This document shows positions 51,057 to 59,658 of a stretch of DNA of 64,000 nucleotides, piece after piece. The notes under the pieces were generated by a model, which ran no database searches, was not told the origin of the DNA, and saw nothing but the letters and a program-made list of their open reading frames with translations. The stretch is from the NCBI RefSeq assembly GCF_900091435.1, contig NZ_FMCS01000006.1, positions 425,594 through 489,593 on the forward strand, given 5' to 3'. The translations under genes and the position numbers were made by a program. Each line of letters starts with the position of its first letter. Within the stretch, counting starts at the first letter, position 1. This stretch comes from Micromonospora chaiyaphumensis (GTDB lineage Bacteria; Actinomycetota; Actinomycetes; Mycobacteriales; Micromonosporaceae).

Positions 51057-51830
51057 GTGACGGTTGACGAGCTGACCCGTCCGGTCTCCCGCCGGACCCT
51101 GGGCACCGAGACGCTGCTCGTGCTCGGCCTCTCCCTCGGCCAGTCGGCCGTGTACGCCCTGGTCTCGCTGGTCGCCAAGCTGACCGCCACGGGCGGGCTG
51201 TCGAAGCAGACCGCCGCGCTGAACACCTCCGCGTCGGCCCGGCCGTATCTCGACCTGACGTACCAGCTGCTCGGGATCCTGTTCGCGCTGCTGCCGGTGC
51301 TGCTCGCCGTACACCTGCTGGCGCGCGACCCCGGCGACCCGGCGCGGGCGCTCGGCGCCGACCTCACCCGGCCCGGGCCGGACCTCCTCCGGGGCGCGGG
51401 GCTGGCCGCGCTGATCGGCCTGCCCGGTCTGGCCCTGTTCTGGGCGGCCGCCCAGCTCGGGATCAACGCCACCCTCGTCCCGGCCGCCCTGCCGCCCCTC
51501 TGGTGGGCGGTGCCGGTGCTCATCCTCGCCGCCGTGCAGAACGCCGTGCTGGAGGAGGTGATCGTGGTCGGCTACCTGGTCACCCGGCTGCGGCAGCTCC
51601 AGTGGCGGCTCGGCGCCGTGCTCGCGGCGAGCGCCGTGCTGCGCGGTTCCTACCACCTCTACCAGGGCTTCGGCGCGTTCCTCGGCAACGCCGTGATGGG
51701 CGTGATCTTCGGCCTGTTCTACCTGCGCACCCGGCGGGTCGGGCCGCTGATCGTCGCGCACACCCTGCTCGACGTGGTCGCCTTTGTCGGCTACGCCCTT
51801 CTCCCGAAGTCCTGGTTCGGCTGGCTCTGA
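51057..51830 (+). CDS. CPBP-family intramembrane protease
   Basis: 257-aa polytopic protein of the CAAX-protease/bacteriocin-processing family, about seven hydrophobic segments. The EE pair is in VLEEVIVVGYLVTRL; the canonical following Arg is replaced, as in some actinobacterial members. Catalytic histidines are in RGSYHLYQGFG and IVAHTLLDVV. The role is uncertain: prenyl-protein processing or immunity to a bacteriocin. GTG 51057 has no strong ribosome-binding site. It diverges from the flavohemoglobin gene. Confidence 0.8.
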   Translation: MTVDELTRPVSRRTLGTETLLVLGLSLGQSAVYALVSLVAKLTATGGLSKQTAALNTSASARPYLDLTYQLLGILFALLPVLLAVHLLARDPGDPARALGADLTRPGPDLLRGAGLAALIGLPGLALFWAAAQLGINATLVPAALPPLWWAVPVLILAAVQNAVLEEVIVVGYLVTRLRQLQWRLGAVLAASAVLRGSYHLYQGFGAFLGNAVMGVIFGLFYLRTRRVGPLIVAHTLLDVVAFVGYALLPKSWFGWL

Positions 51831-51911
51831 CGCGGGCCCCGGTCGCCAGCTCGCGGGAGGTGGCGGTGTCTCCGGGTGCCGGACCGCGCCACCTCGCCGA
51901 GCTGGAGTGGA

Positions 51912-53636
51912 TCAGCGGCGGGCCGGGCGGTAGAGGCTGGTGGCGCGGGCGGCCAGGCGTTCGGCCGCGGTCGTGTCTCCCGTTGCCGCGGCCAGCGCCG
52001 CCGCACCGGGGAGCAGCCGCGCGGCCAGCCGGAGGGCCAGCCAGCCGGCGGCCTGCGCGACCAGCGGGGTGGCCAGCCGCCAGGCCGCCTCGGCTGCCCG
52101 GGACAACGACCCCTCCGCCGGAGCGCCGGCCGAGCGCAGCCCATCCAGCGCGGCGCGGGCCGTGGCGGCGTCCGGGTGCACCTGGGTCAGCACCAGCAGC
52201 TCGACCACGCGGTCCGGATGCGCCGGGTCCCGGCCATAGACGGCGGCCAGGTGCAGCACCAGATTGGCCTGGGTCCAGAGCACCGCCGTGAGCTCCGCCA
52301 CCGGCGCGAACAGGCCGGCGCCTGCCGCGAGCGCGCCACCCGCACCGGCCAGCCGGACGAACCGCCGGGTCACCAGCCGGGCCAGCCCGTCGGCGTCGGC
52401 GTCGGGATAGGCGTCGCGGGTCCGCTGTACCCAGGTGGCGGCGCGCGGACCGAGGGCGTCCACCGCGGCGAGGGCCAGCAGCTCGGGTGCGAAGCCAGGG
52501 TGATCGAGTACGCGGGCCGTGGCCTCCCGCCAGCCCTGGCTCTCCACCCGCCGGTCGGCCTGCATGGCCGTCACGGGAACGACCTCCCGGGCGGGTGTTG
52601 GTGGGGTGGCGGGGTTCGCCGGGCCCGGCTCCGCTTCGGCTGTCGGATTCGGTTGGCCGGCCTGCCCGACCGGGACCTCGGCGGCAGCCAGTTCCGCCCG
52701 TCCCTGCGATGTGCCCGGCCTGGCCGGGGTCGACGCGGCATCCGGCCTGGCCAGGGTCGGCGCGGCATCCGGATCCTCCGAGCTCACTGCGGCAACCTGG
52801 CTGGACCGGGTCTGCGCGGGATCCGGCGCGGCCGGGGTCTGTGTGCGATCCGGCTCGGCTCGGGCCTGAGTGGGATCCGCCTCGGCCGGCGTCTGGGCGG
52901 GATCCGGCTCGGCGGGATTCCGCTCGGCGGGACGGTCGTCCGCGGCCTGACCGAGGGCGGGCTCGGCGACGTCCGGCTGGACGGCGGCCGGGGTGGCGGA
53001 CGCCCGGCGGGCCGGTGTCCGCTTCGCCGCCGCCTTCTTCGCCGGGGTGGCCGTCGCGCTCTTCCGCGCCCGGCCGGTCCGCGCCGGCGTGCCGGTCTCC
53101 GTCGCTGCCTCGGCCGGCTGCACCGTGCCGGGCTCGGGTGCGGCCGCGCCCGACGTCGGGGCCTCGGCGGGCGGCACCGGAGCCGTGGCGGCGGACTTCT
53201 GTGCCGCCGCAGTCCGCTTCTTCGCCGGGGCGGCCTTCTTCGGCGCCGGCGCACGGCGGGTCCGCTTCGGGGCCTCCTCGATCACCGCCTCATCGGCGGG
53301 GGCGGTGGCCGGTGGCGGTGCGACGGCCGGCGTACCCCGGTCGGTGGCGGCGACGACGCTGGCCGGCGTGCCCGGATCGGCGGCGGTCTCCGCGGGCGGA
53401 CGCTGGTGTGGGGTTGCTGGCGCGCCGGCAGCGAGCGGGGTGGCCTGCGCCGGGTCGGGTGGCTGGAACAGGACGACAGGCGCGGTCCGCGGCCGCGGTG
53501 GCATGTCGTCCGCCACCTCGGCCGGAGCGGGCTCGGGCGTGGGTGGCGGCGTGAAAGTCGGACGTGGGGAGCGGCTCCGCCGGGCCTGGGCGGCGGGCTC
53601 GCGACGGGGCGGATCGCTCGGCGGCTGCTCCTGCAT
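51912..53636 (-). CDS. EcsC-like protein with long Lys/Ala/Pro histone-like tail
   Basis: 574-aa protein. Residues 1 to ~340 are low complexity: Pro/Ala/Thr-rich with KKAAPAKKRTAAAQK and TPAKKAAAKRTPARR stretches like histone H1 tails, and four 9-residue repeats of the form AEPDPAQTP. The C-terminal ~220 residues are helical, with LAGAGGALAAGAGLFAPVAEL and a following LHLAAVYGRDP that resemble EcsC-family domains. Function is unknown; the tail could bind nucleic acid or acidic polymers. The complementary strand is also open over most of the gene, a composition effect. ATG 53636 begins the reading frame; the repeats lie at 52806-52913. Confidence 0.7.
   Translation of the reverse strand: MQEQPPSDPPRREPAAQARRSRSPRPTFTPPPTPEPAPAEVADDMPPRPRTAPVVLFQPPDPAQATPLAAGAPATPHQRPPAETAADPGTPASVVAATDRGTPAVAPPPATAPADEAVIEEAPKRTRRAPAPKKAAPAKKRTAAAQKSAATAPVPPAEAPTSGAAAPEPGTVQPAEAATETGTPARTGRARKSATATPAKKAAAKRTPARRASATPAAVQPDVAEPALGQAADDRPAERNPAEPDPAQTPAEADPTQARAEPDRTQTPAAPDPAQTRSSQVAAVSSEDPDAAPTLARPDAASTPARPGTSQGRAELAAAEVPVGQAGQPNPTAEAEPGPANPATPPTPAREVVPVTAMQADRRVESQGWREATARVLDHPGFAPELLALAAVDALGPRAATWVQRTRDAYPDADADGLARLVTRRFVRLAGAGGALAAGAGLFAPVAELTAVLWTQANLVLHLAAVYGRDPAHPDRVVELLVLTQVHPDAATARAALDGLRSAGAPAEGSLSRAAEAAWRLATPLVAQAAGWLALRLAARLLPGAAALAAATGDTTAAERLAARATSLYRPARR
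52806..52913 (-). repeat. Four 27-bp tandem repeats in the EcsC-like gene
   Basis: Contiguous units 52806-52832, 52833-52859, 52860-52886 and 52887-52913 encode AAPDPAQTR, AEPDRTQTP, AEADPTQAR and AEPDPAQTP in reading order from high to low coordinate reversed. Confidence 0.8.
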
Positions 53637-53769
53637 ATCGATGGAGCGTAGACCCGAGCGTGACCTGGCACACGGCGAAAACGCTGGGGGTGGGGCCTTC
53701 CCGGTAGTCGCTTTGCCCCGGGTGGGTACGGACCTGTATCCTCGGGCGCGGTGGTCTCCGGGCCACCAG

Positions 53770-53860
53770 GGAGACTTCGCCTAGTCTGGTCTATGGCGCC
53801 GCACTGCTAATGCGGTTGGGGTCTTAAAGCCCCTCCCGGGTTCGAATCCCGGAGTCTCCG
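53770..53860 (+). tRNA. tRNA-Ser (anticodon GCU)
   Basis: 91-nt class II tRNA: acceptor stem GGAGACT with AGTCTCC, discriminator G, anticodon GCT in ACTGCTAATG, a long variable arm and GGGTTCGAATCCC T-arm. CCA is not encoded. It decodes AGC and AGU. Confidence 0.95.
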
Positions 53861-53895
53861 CGCAAAAGCCGGTGTGTAGACTGGCCGAGCAGCAA

Positions 53896-53968
53896 GCGCC
53901 CGTAGCTCAATGGATAGAGCATCTGACTACGGATCAGAAGGTTAGGGGTTCGAGTCCCTTCGGGCGCA
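53896..53968 (+). tRNA. tRNA-Arg (anticodon ACG)
   Basis: 73-nt tRNA: acceptor stem GCGCCCG with CGGGCGC, discriminator A, anticodon ACG (modified to ICG in bacteria) reading CGU, CGC and CGA, T-arm GGGGTTCGAGTCCC. CCA is not encoded. tRNA-Arg genes are common integration sites, and an integrase remnant lies 1.6 kb away. Confidence 0.95.
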
Positions 53969-53978
53969 CAGTGCAGGA

Positions 53979-54020
53979 GAAAGCCCCCGACCAGCCAGAA
54001 TGGCAAGGTCGGGGGCTTTC
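53979..54020 (+). terminator. Terminator of the tRNA pair
   Basis: A 14-bp stem GAAAGCCCCCGACC with its complement at 54007-54020 and a 14-base loop, ending in TTTC. The 285 bp after it, to 54305, carries no supported gene. Confidence 0.85.
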
Positions 54021-54305
54021 CGTATCTGCCGGGATCAGCGCCTGGACGCTCGTGGGAGCCATGCTGGGAGCCACGACGCTCTCAGCCGGCCTCGGTTGCG
54101 CAGCCGTCCTGGTTGCAGTCGGTGGCATGTGAGCGGCCGTGGGCGCACTCCCATGCCGGCCAGTGTTTATGTGATCATGCCGGAGGTCTTCGCCCGGCCG
54201 GCGGGCACCGGACGCTTCGGGATGGCCTCGGTGCAGCTTCCCGGACCCGGGATCCGCACCGCATGCGTCGACACGCGGCACCTCACGGTCTGGCACACTG
54301 CGGCG

Positions 54306-54968
54306 ATGCTGACGTTTGATCGACTCTTTGCGTCGCATGTCGCCACCGGACTGGCCCGTCAAATGGCGCTAGGCGACCTGATCGGCGAGCGCGGCTGGCA
54401 ACTCGACCTGACCAGCGGCATCGTGATGTTCGGCGACGACCTGCGGTATCGCATCCAGCTCCTCGGTACGGAGAGCCACGACGACGGCAGCTGGCTGTGG
54501 GCATGGGCCAACGAGGCGAGCAATCTGCCACCAGCGCTGCTGCATCTGTGCGGCTGGCTCCGCGAGTACGGTCATCGCCACGGAGTTGCCGAGCTCACCG
54601 AGCCCACGTTCGCGCTTCAGCGCGTCGACGGTCACCGCCTCGCCCTGCTGGCCTCCGGCCTGACCGGCCGGTGTTACTACCGCGGCCCGTTTCCCGGCGG
54701 CGCGGTCTTCTTTCACCTCGACGACGCCCCGCCGCAGATCACCGCACCGATCCGGCCGGAGCGCGCGCTAAGCATTCTGAGCGAGGTCATTCAGGGCTTT
54801 CCGGTGGACCACCGCATCGCCGTGGAGTCGTTCCTGCACCAGCAGTCCTGGCGCCTCGACCCGACACCCACATCGGTGACCGCGCACCATACCGGCGGCT
54901 CCACCTTGCGCGTCGACTTCGACGCCCTAGGCCGTGTCAGCAATATGTCCGGCACAGTCAGCCCGTAG
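54306..54968 (+). CDS. DUF6882-like protein
   Basis: 220-aa soluble protein that I place with the DUF6882 family by its pattern LDLTSGIVMFGDDLRYRIQLLGT, SWLWAWANEASNLPP and CYYRGPFPGGAVFFHL. No function is established; similar proteins often sit in accessory regions. ATG 54306 has no ribosome-binding site; CACACT six bases upstream might be a leaderless -10. GC content and codon use are lower than in flanking core genes. Confidence 0.65.
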   Translation: MLTFDRLFASHVATGLARQMALGDLIGERGWQLDLTSGIVMFGDDLRYRIQLLGTESHDDGSWLWAWANEASNLPPALLHLCGWLREYGHRHGVAELTEPTFALQRVDGHRLALLASGLTGRCYYRGPFPGGAVFFHLDDAPPQITAPIRPERALSILSEVIQGFPVDHRIAVESFLHQQSWRLDPTPTSVTAHHTGGSTLRVDFDALGRVSNMSGTVSP

Positions 54969-55068
54969 CAGGCCCGTCCCAGGATGTGCGGACTCACGGC
55001 GGAGATGGGCTTGAGCCAGAGGAGCGGCACGCGCAGGGGTGGGTTTACCCAGCGACCTTCCGGCCACT

Positions 55069-55509
55069 TCAGAGCAGCGCGATCTGACCGGGCAGTTCGG
55101 GCGGACCGGACAGCACTGCGCGAAGCTTGTTGATCTGCGGGAACTCACTCACTCCCGCCTCGCCCCATAGGCTCCGCCATTCCGAGTCGTGGCCGAGGAC
55201 CCGGTCAAGTGCCTCGACCGCCAGCTGTGGCAGGTCGTCGTCCAGGTCAAGGGATTCACCAGCAAGCAGGAAGTCCGGCGCGTACGGCGAGGTTATCGGC
55301 TCTCCGCCGGGCATCTGAGACGCCACGATTGCCGCTGCGGCGATGGCCGAGGCGGCATCGTCATGGTCGAGGTACCCGGTGTCGAGTGCTGCCGTTGTCA
55401 GGGCGGCGCGAACCATTGCCGGCCGGGCAGGCGGATCGGCATCGTGGAGGTCACCGCACCAGTCGGCGGCGCTGTCGTTGTCGAACGGACCGTCATCCCA
55501 GGCGCCCAT
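55069..55509 (-). CDS. DUF4259-domain protein
   Basis: 146-aa protein with the DUF4259 start MGAWDDGPFDNDSAADWCGDL, followed by Ala-rich helical repeats (AASAIAAAAIVASQ). The family is small, of unknown function and frequent beside toxin-immunity type genes. ATG 55509 is preceded by GGAGGAG. It lies immediately downstream of the integrase remnant in the same frame. Confidence 0.75.
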   Translation of the reverse strand: MGAWDDGPFDNDSAADWCGDLHDADPPARPAMVRAALTTAALDTGYLDHDDAASAIAAAAIVASQMPGGEPITSPYAPDFLLAGESLDLDDDLPQLAVEALDRVLGHDSEWRSLWGEAGVSEFPQINKLRAVLSGPPELPGQIALL

Positions 55510-55605
55510 GTGCTCCTCCACGTTCCCGGTGATCGGATCATGGAGCCGAGCGAGGGCGGACGCAAGGGCGCGAGGGTTCTTGGCCGTACAGGCATCGGTA
55601 CAGCC

Positions 55606-55791
55606 AAGCCGATCGACAGGCGTGCCGATCTTCGTCGGGAGCAGAAGGCCATGCTCCTGCCGGCGATCACCGGCAGCCTCCCGCTCGGCCCGCTGCAGAG
55701 CCCGATGACCACGCAGCACCTCGACCAGTCCGGCCGGCAAGGCCACAGCCCGCTCGGACCCGTCCGTCTTCACTGCCCCGAACCGGAGTCG
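55606..55791 (-). pseudogene. Tyrosine-recombinase (integrase) remnant
   Basis: A 62-residue internal fragment typical of actinobacterial phage/ICE integrases: LRFGAVKTDGSERAVALP, AGLVEVLRGHRALQRAERE and HGLLLPTKIGTPVD. The catalytic RHxLRHT and Tyr segments and the N-terminal domain are missing on both sides. It is a degraded trace of an element that may have used the nearby tRNA-Arg gene. No attR copy of the tRNA 3' end was found in the window. Confidence 0.75.
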
Positions 55792-55844
55792 TCCGCCGGG
55801 CGCGCAGCAGGTGAGGGCCGTTTCGTGAAACCGATCTTGACCGC

Positions 55845-56171
55845 TCACGACGCATCGCCGGCCGCCAGTCCTGCTTCGAGTGCGGCCAGGAAGTCCAGCA
55901 ACTGACGCCGCGCGGCGTCGTCGGGCGTGCGATGGTTCAGGAATGTCGACGTGACGCGGTGCGAGCGGTCCTTGACCACCTCGATCAGCTCGGCGAGTTG
56001 TAGCCGAGCCTCGACCACCGCGGTCGACCCCACCTGGCGGCACCACGCCTCGACGACGGCGGGATCGGTAGAGACGGCGTCGATTCCGCAGCACTCGCGG
56101 ACACACACCACCTCGCAGAAGGTGATGCACTCGCTCAGTGGCGATGGAATTTCGACCGACACGTCCGCCAT
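55845..56171 (-). CDS. Small cysteine-rich conserved protein (DUF6331-like)
   Basis: 108-aa protein. Residues ~12-35 hold four cysteines in CITFCEVVCVRECCGIDA, a pattern I associate tentatively with DUF6331. The rest is helical and polar (QLAELIEVVKDRSHRV). ATG 56171 has GGAAGGAG six bases upstream. It lies in the accessory patch. Function unknown. Confidence 0.6.
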   Translation of the reverse strand: MADVSVEIPSPLSECITFCEVVCVRECCGIDAVSTDPAVVEAWCRQVGSTAVVEARLQLAELIEVVKDRSHRVTSTFLNHRTPDDAARRQLLDFLAALEAGLAAGDAS

Positions 56172-56431
56172 CGCCGCTCCTTCCGAGAGCCGGCCGCAAT
56201 GGTGCCGGGTAGCCGATGCTAGCGCCGTCACCGGAGACGTACTCCTGCGGATGTGGTGGCCACCGGGGCCGGATCGGCCGGCGACCGCGTGGGCGCATCG
56301 CCAGACCCCGCCGGACCGTCAGATGTCCTGCGCCGGTCGACGGCAGAAGCTGCGGTTTCGGTTGATCTCGACACCTGGTCGGCCGGGTAGCGTCACCGCT
56401 CCGCGAAGATCGTGAGAGGGATGCGACGTTG

Positions 56432-57070
56432 ATGATGCGACGGGTCGGGCTCGGCGTGGTGGTTGTGGCGGCGCTGCTCGCCGCTTCGGCGTGTGGCGAC
56501 GCCTCCGAGATGCCGGCCACGCCCACCGCTGCGGAGTGGAGTGCCTCCGCGGAGTCGCTCGCCCCCACGCCGACGGCGGCGCCGGCGGCCACACCGAGCC
56601 GCGCACCCGAGCCCTCGCCGACCCCACGATCCTCCAAGGCCGCGCGGTCCTCGACCGCTCCCGCACCGGCGCCCACAACCAAGAAGGCCACACAAGCGGC
56701 CACCACGAGCAACAAGGCGGCCTGCACCGCCGTCAAGGGTCCGCTGGAAAAGGCCATCGCCGGCCTGGCCGCGTTGGTCATCATCGCCGGTAGTGCCACG
56801 TCGGAGACGGAGGTCGCCGCCGCCCGGACGGAGACGATCACGCGGCTGGTCGACCTCGAGGCGGTGGCGAACAAGGTTGCCGCCGAGCAGACCGACCGCA
56901 CGCTGCGGAGCAACTTCAGGGCGCTGGCCGTGGCCGCAGACCGGAAGTACGCCTACATCCGCGCAGTCAGGCCCTTCGATGTGGAAGGGCTCGTGAGCGT
57001 GGCGAGCGACACCAGCGCCCTGGAAAGCGCGGTCAACAAGCTCGAGCCGGCCTGTGGCAAGTACTGGTAG
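56432..57070 (+). CDS. Secreted lipoprotein, Thr/Pro-rich
   Basis: 212-aa exported lipoprotein: signal peptide ending AASAC with Cys21, a 75-residue Thr/Pro/Ala-rich linker and a helical C-terminal domain (CTAVKGPLEKAIAGLAAL, RTETITRLVDLEAVANKV) containing two cysteines. I do not recognise the family. ATG 56432 is preceded by GAGAGGG; TTG 56429 and ATG 56435 are alternatives. Confidence 0.6.
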   Translation: MMRRVGLGVVVVAALLAASACGDASEMPATPTAAEWSASAESLAPTPTAAPAATPSRAPEPSPTPRSSKAARSSTAPAPAPTTKKATQAATTSNKAACTAVKGPLEKAIAGLAALVIIAGSATSETEVAAARTETITRLVDLEAVANKVAAEQTDRTLRSNFRALAVAADRKYAYIRAVRPFDVEGLVSVASDTSALESAVNKLEPACGKYW

Positions 57071-57081
57071 CCGGACCCTGG

Positions 57082-57594
57082 TCAATCCGGATGGCGGTGA
57101 TCGCTGACGGCTGTCCGCTCGAACTTGCCGGCGACCGCGTGCGCGGTGTCGGTGACCTCTCCCGTCTCCAGGAGCTGCTTGAGCCTGCGCAGGTTCGCCG
57201 CCACCTCGGCGGCGGGCGGCTTCCCGATCAGCGTCAGGGCGATGCGGCCCAGTGCTCCGAAGGGTGTCCTCAGCACCTCGTGGACCTCGGTCCGGTCCGG
57301 TTCCGGCCCCGGGCCGAACCGTACCGTCCACTGGGTGCGCATCCCGGCCGGAACGGTGGTCGCGTACCGCAGCAGCTCGTTCGCGCGCTCCTCGACGAGC
57401 CGGACCGTGGATCCCAGCCGGACGCCGAGCGGTCCCTGGATCGTCCAGCGGAATGTCGCCGGCCCGATCTGCTCACTGGCCACGACGTCGCCCAGGAAGC
57501 GGGGCAGGTTGTGGAAGTCGCGGTAGAAGTCGAAGACCTCCGTGACCCGGCGCTCGATCGTCACTCTCGCTTCAGCCGGGGGCGGTGAGCGCAT
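57082..57594 (-). CDS. SRPBCC (START-like) domain protein
   Basis: 170-aa helix-grip protein of the polyketide cyclase/dehydrase (SRPBCC) superfamily: VTEVFDFYRDFHNLPRFLGDV, FRWTIQGPLGV and ELLRYATTVPAGMRTQWTVRF, then VHEVLRTPFGALGRIAL. It probably binds a hydrophobic small molecule; no specific role is evident. ATG 57594 has GGGAGG five bases upstream. Confidence 0.75.
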   Translation of the reverse strand: MRSPPPAEARVTIERRVTEVFDFYRDFHNLPRFLGDVVASEQIGPATFRWTIQGPLGVRLGSTVRLVEERANELLRYATTVPAGMRTQWTVRFGPGPEPDRTEVHEVLRTPFGALGRIALTLIGKPPAAEVAANLRRLKQLLETGEVTDTAHAVAGKFERTAVSDHRHPD

Positions 57595-57680
57595 GGCTGC
57601 CTCCCACAGATCTTCCCGTTCCAGCCCTGCTGCGACCCGGGCCGCTTGCCCGACGGCCCGTCCACTAAACCCGGGCTGAC

Positions 57681-57708
57681 CGGGTGCCGCCCGCCAGGGC
57701 GGCACCCG
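57681..57708 (-). terminator. Terminator of the argS operon
   Basis: A perfect 12-bp stem (CGGGTGCCGCCC with complement) and loop GCCA, 19 bp beyond the argS stop. Confidence 0.85.
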
Positions 57709-57726
57709 CTCATCCCGCTTTCGAAT

Positions 57727-59475
57727 TCACAGGCGCTCCGGTGTGCGGATGCCCAGCAGGTGCAGGCCCTGCCCGAGCACCCGCGCGGTCAGGTCACAGA
57801 GCACGAGCCGGCTCTCCCGGACCGGCTCGTCGGCCCGCAGTACCGGGCACCGCTCGTAGAACGCGCTGAACGCGGCGGCGAGCCGGGACAGATAGGCGGT
57901 CAGGTGGTGGAACTCCAGGTTCTCCGCCACCTCGCCGACCACCGCACCGAAGCCGACCAGCTCGAAGGCGAGAGCCCGCTCGGCCGGCTCGGCCAGCGAG
58001 ATCGCCGCCTCCGGCCGGGCCGCCACCCCGGCCCGCCGGAAGATCGACCTGATCCGGGAGTACGCGTACTGGAGGTAGGGCGCGGTGTTGCCGTCCAGGG
58101 ACAGCATCCGTTCCCAGTCGAGCACGTAGTCCTTGTGCCGGTCGCTCGACAGGTCGGCGTACTTGATCGCGCCGATGCCGACCGCCCGGCCGACCTCGGC
58201 CGCCTCCGTCTCGCCCAGCTCCGGGTTCCGCTCCCGGGCCAGCGCGGTGGCGCGGGCCACCGCCTCCTCCAGCAGCCCGACCAGCTTCACCGACCCGCCG
58301 GCCCGGCTGCGCAGCATCCGCCCGTCCGGCCCGAGGATCGAGCCGAACCCGACGTGCTCGGCCCGGGCCGGCGGGGCCAGCCAACCGGCCTGCGCGGCGG
58401 CGGCGTAGACCATCTCGAAGTGCCGCCGCTGCGGCAGCCCGACCACGTAGAGCAGCCGGGTCGCGCCCAGCGTGCCGGTCCGGTGCCGGATGGCCGCCAG
58501 GTCGGTCGCCGGGTAGCCGTACCCGCCGTCGGACTTGCGCACGATGAGGGGCAGCGGTTCACCGTCCCGGCCCACCGAGCCGGGCGGGAACACGCAGGCC
58601 GCCCCGTCGCTCTGGCGCAGCAGCCCGAGCCGGTCCAGTTCCTCCACCACCGGGCCGAGCAGGTCGTTGTAGCTGCTCTCGCCGTGGAAGTCCCGCTCGG
58701 TGAGGGTCACGTCGAGCAGGTCGTACACGGTCAGGAAGTAGCGTTCGGACTGCTCCACGAGCAGCCGCCACAGCCGCAGCGTCGCCGGGTCGCCGCCCTG
58801 CAACGCCACCACGCGCAGCCGGGACCGCTCCCGGAACGCCTCGTCCGCGTCGAACTTGGTCCGGGCCGCCTTGTAGAACGAGTCGAGGTCGCCCATCGAC
58901 AGCTCCTGCGCCGCCTCGGCCTCGCCCAGGTCGACCAAATGCTCGATCAGCATGCCGAAGGGCGTGCCCCAGTCGCCCAGGTGGTTGGCCCGCAGCACCC
59001 GGTGCCCCAGCCACTCCAGCAGCCGGGCCGCCGCGTCCCCGATCACCGTCGAGCGCAGGTGCCCGACGTGCATCTCCTTCGCCACGTTCGGCGCCGAGTA
59101 GTCGACCACCACCGTCTCCGGCGCGCTGGTCGCCGGCACCCCGAGCCGCGGGTCGGTGGCCAGCGCCGAGACCAGCCCGGCCAGGGCGCCGTCGGCGACG
59201 GTCAGGTTGAGGAAACCCGGACCGGACACCTCCGCGGCGCTGCAGAGGTCGGCCAGGTCCGCGCGTTCCAGCACCTCGGTGGCGACGGCGCGCGGTGGCC
59301 GGCCGAGCCGCCGGGCCAGGGCCAGGGCCGCGTCGGACTGGAAGTCCGCGCGCTGGGAGCGCCGCACGACCGGGTCGACCGGCGCGCCGGCCACCGTCGC
59401 GAACGCCGGCGCCAGCCGGCCGGTCAGCAGTTTCTCCAGATCCATGGGTACGCCGATCTCGCTCGGATCCGCCAC
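57727..59475 (-). CDS. argS: Arginyl-tRNA synthetase (E. coli-type)
   Basis: 582-aa class I aminoacyl-tRNA synthetase charging tRNA-Arg. The ATP-binding signature is EMHVGHLRST (H136VGH139), followed by NHLGDWGTPFGMLI. The KMSKS region is degenerate (GRMLRSRAGGSV), as in most ArgRS. An anticodon-binding domain ends the protein (LTAYLSRLAAAFSAFYE). The pattern VVVDYSAPNVAKEMHVGH matches the E. coli type. GTG 59475 is preferred because GGTGA lies seven bases upstream; ATG 59445 is an alternative. Upstream is a candidate arginine attenuator. Confidence 0.9.
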   Translation of the reverse strand: MADPSEIGVPMDLEKLLTGRLAPAFATVAGAPVDPVVRRSQRADFQSDAALALARRLGRPPRAVATEVLERADLADLCSAAEVSGPGFLNLTVADGALAGLVSALATDPRLGVPATSAPETVVVDYSAPNVAKEMHVGHLRSTVIGDAAARLLEWLGHRVLRANHLGDWGTPFGMLIEHLVDLGEAEAAQELSMGDLDSFYKAARTKFDADEAFRERSRLRVVALQGGDPATLRLWRLLVEQSERYFLTVYDLLDVTLTERDFHGESSYNDLLGPVVEELDRLGLLRQSDGAACVFPPGSVGRDGEPLPLIVRKSDGGYGYPATDLAAIRHRTGTLGATRLLYVVGLPQRRHFEMVYAAAAQAGWLAPPARAEHVGFGSILGPDGRMLRSRAGGSVKLVGLLEEAVARATALARERNPELGETEAAEVGRAVGIGAIKYADLSSDRHKDYVLDWERMLSLDGNTAPYLQYAYSRIRSIFRRAGVAARPEAAISLAEPAERALAFELVGFGAVVGEVAENLEFHHLTAYLSRLAAAFSAFYERCPVLRADEPVRESRLVLCDLTARVLGQGLHLLGIRTPERL

Positions 59476-59484
59476 ACGCGGATC
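59466..59484 (-). promoter_or_regulatory. Hairpin enclosing the argS start codon
   Basis: On the mRNA, GATCCGC and GCGGATC pair over a five-base loop GTGTG that contains the GTG start at 59475. It could reduce initiation unless opened. Confidence 0.45.
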
Positions 59485-59524
59485 ACCGGACGGGGATGCG
59501 GGCGGACCGAGGACGATCGGCGGT

Positions 59525-59548
59525 GACCGGCGGCTCGATCCGCCGGTC
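59525..59548 (-). promoter_or_regulatory. Attenuator hairpin of the argS leader
   Basis: On the mRNA, GACCGGCGG (59548 to 59540) pairs with CCGCCGGTC (59533 to 59525) over loop ATCGAG, 15 nt after the leader-peptide stop. The 5' arm can instead pair with GACCGCC inside the leader ORF. No T-tract follows. Confidence 0.55.
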
Positions 59549-59562
59549 GCAGTGAGGAATGC

Positions 59563-59652
59563 TCAGCGCAGGCGGTCGCGGGACCGCCGGCGTCGCAGCG
59601 CGCCGAACAGGACGTCGAAGGACGCCGTCGGGTACGCGTGCGAGCTGGTCAT
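59563..59652 (-). CDS. Arginine-rich leader peptide of argS
   Basis: 29-codon ORF beginning MTSSHAYPTASF and ending LRRRRSRDRLR, with seven Arg codons among the last ten positions (CGA, CGC, CGG, CGG consecutively at residues 20-23, then CGC three times). It is leaderless: TAGGCT at 59659-59664 ends six bases before the ATG. Within the Arg codons, GGCGGTC (59588 to 59582) and GACCGCC (59577 to 59571) form a hairpin. A ribosome stalled at Arg would cover the first arm. This is the structure of ribosome-mediated attenuation. That it is translated and regulatory is inference. Confidence 0.55.
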   Translation of the reverse strand: MTSSHAYPTASFDVLFGALRRRRSRDRLR

Positions 59653-59658
59653 GGGAGC

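Noticed and set aside
51876..53651. A plus-strand open frame as long as the EcsC-like gene
   Set aside because: The minus-strand product has an EcsC-like domain and coherent repeats; the plus-strand product has only low-complexity Arg/Gly sequence.
53961..57594. A second copy of the tRNA-Arg 3' end as attR
   Set aside because: No repeat of the T-arm and acceptor sequence was found in this interval by eye.
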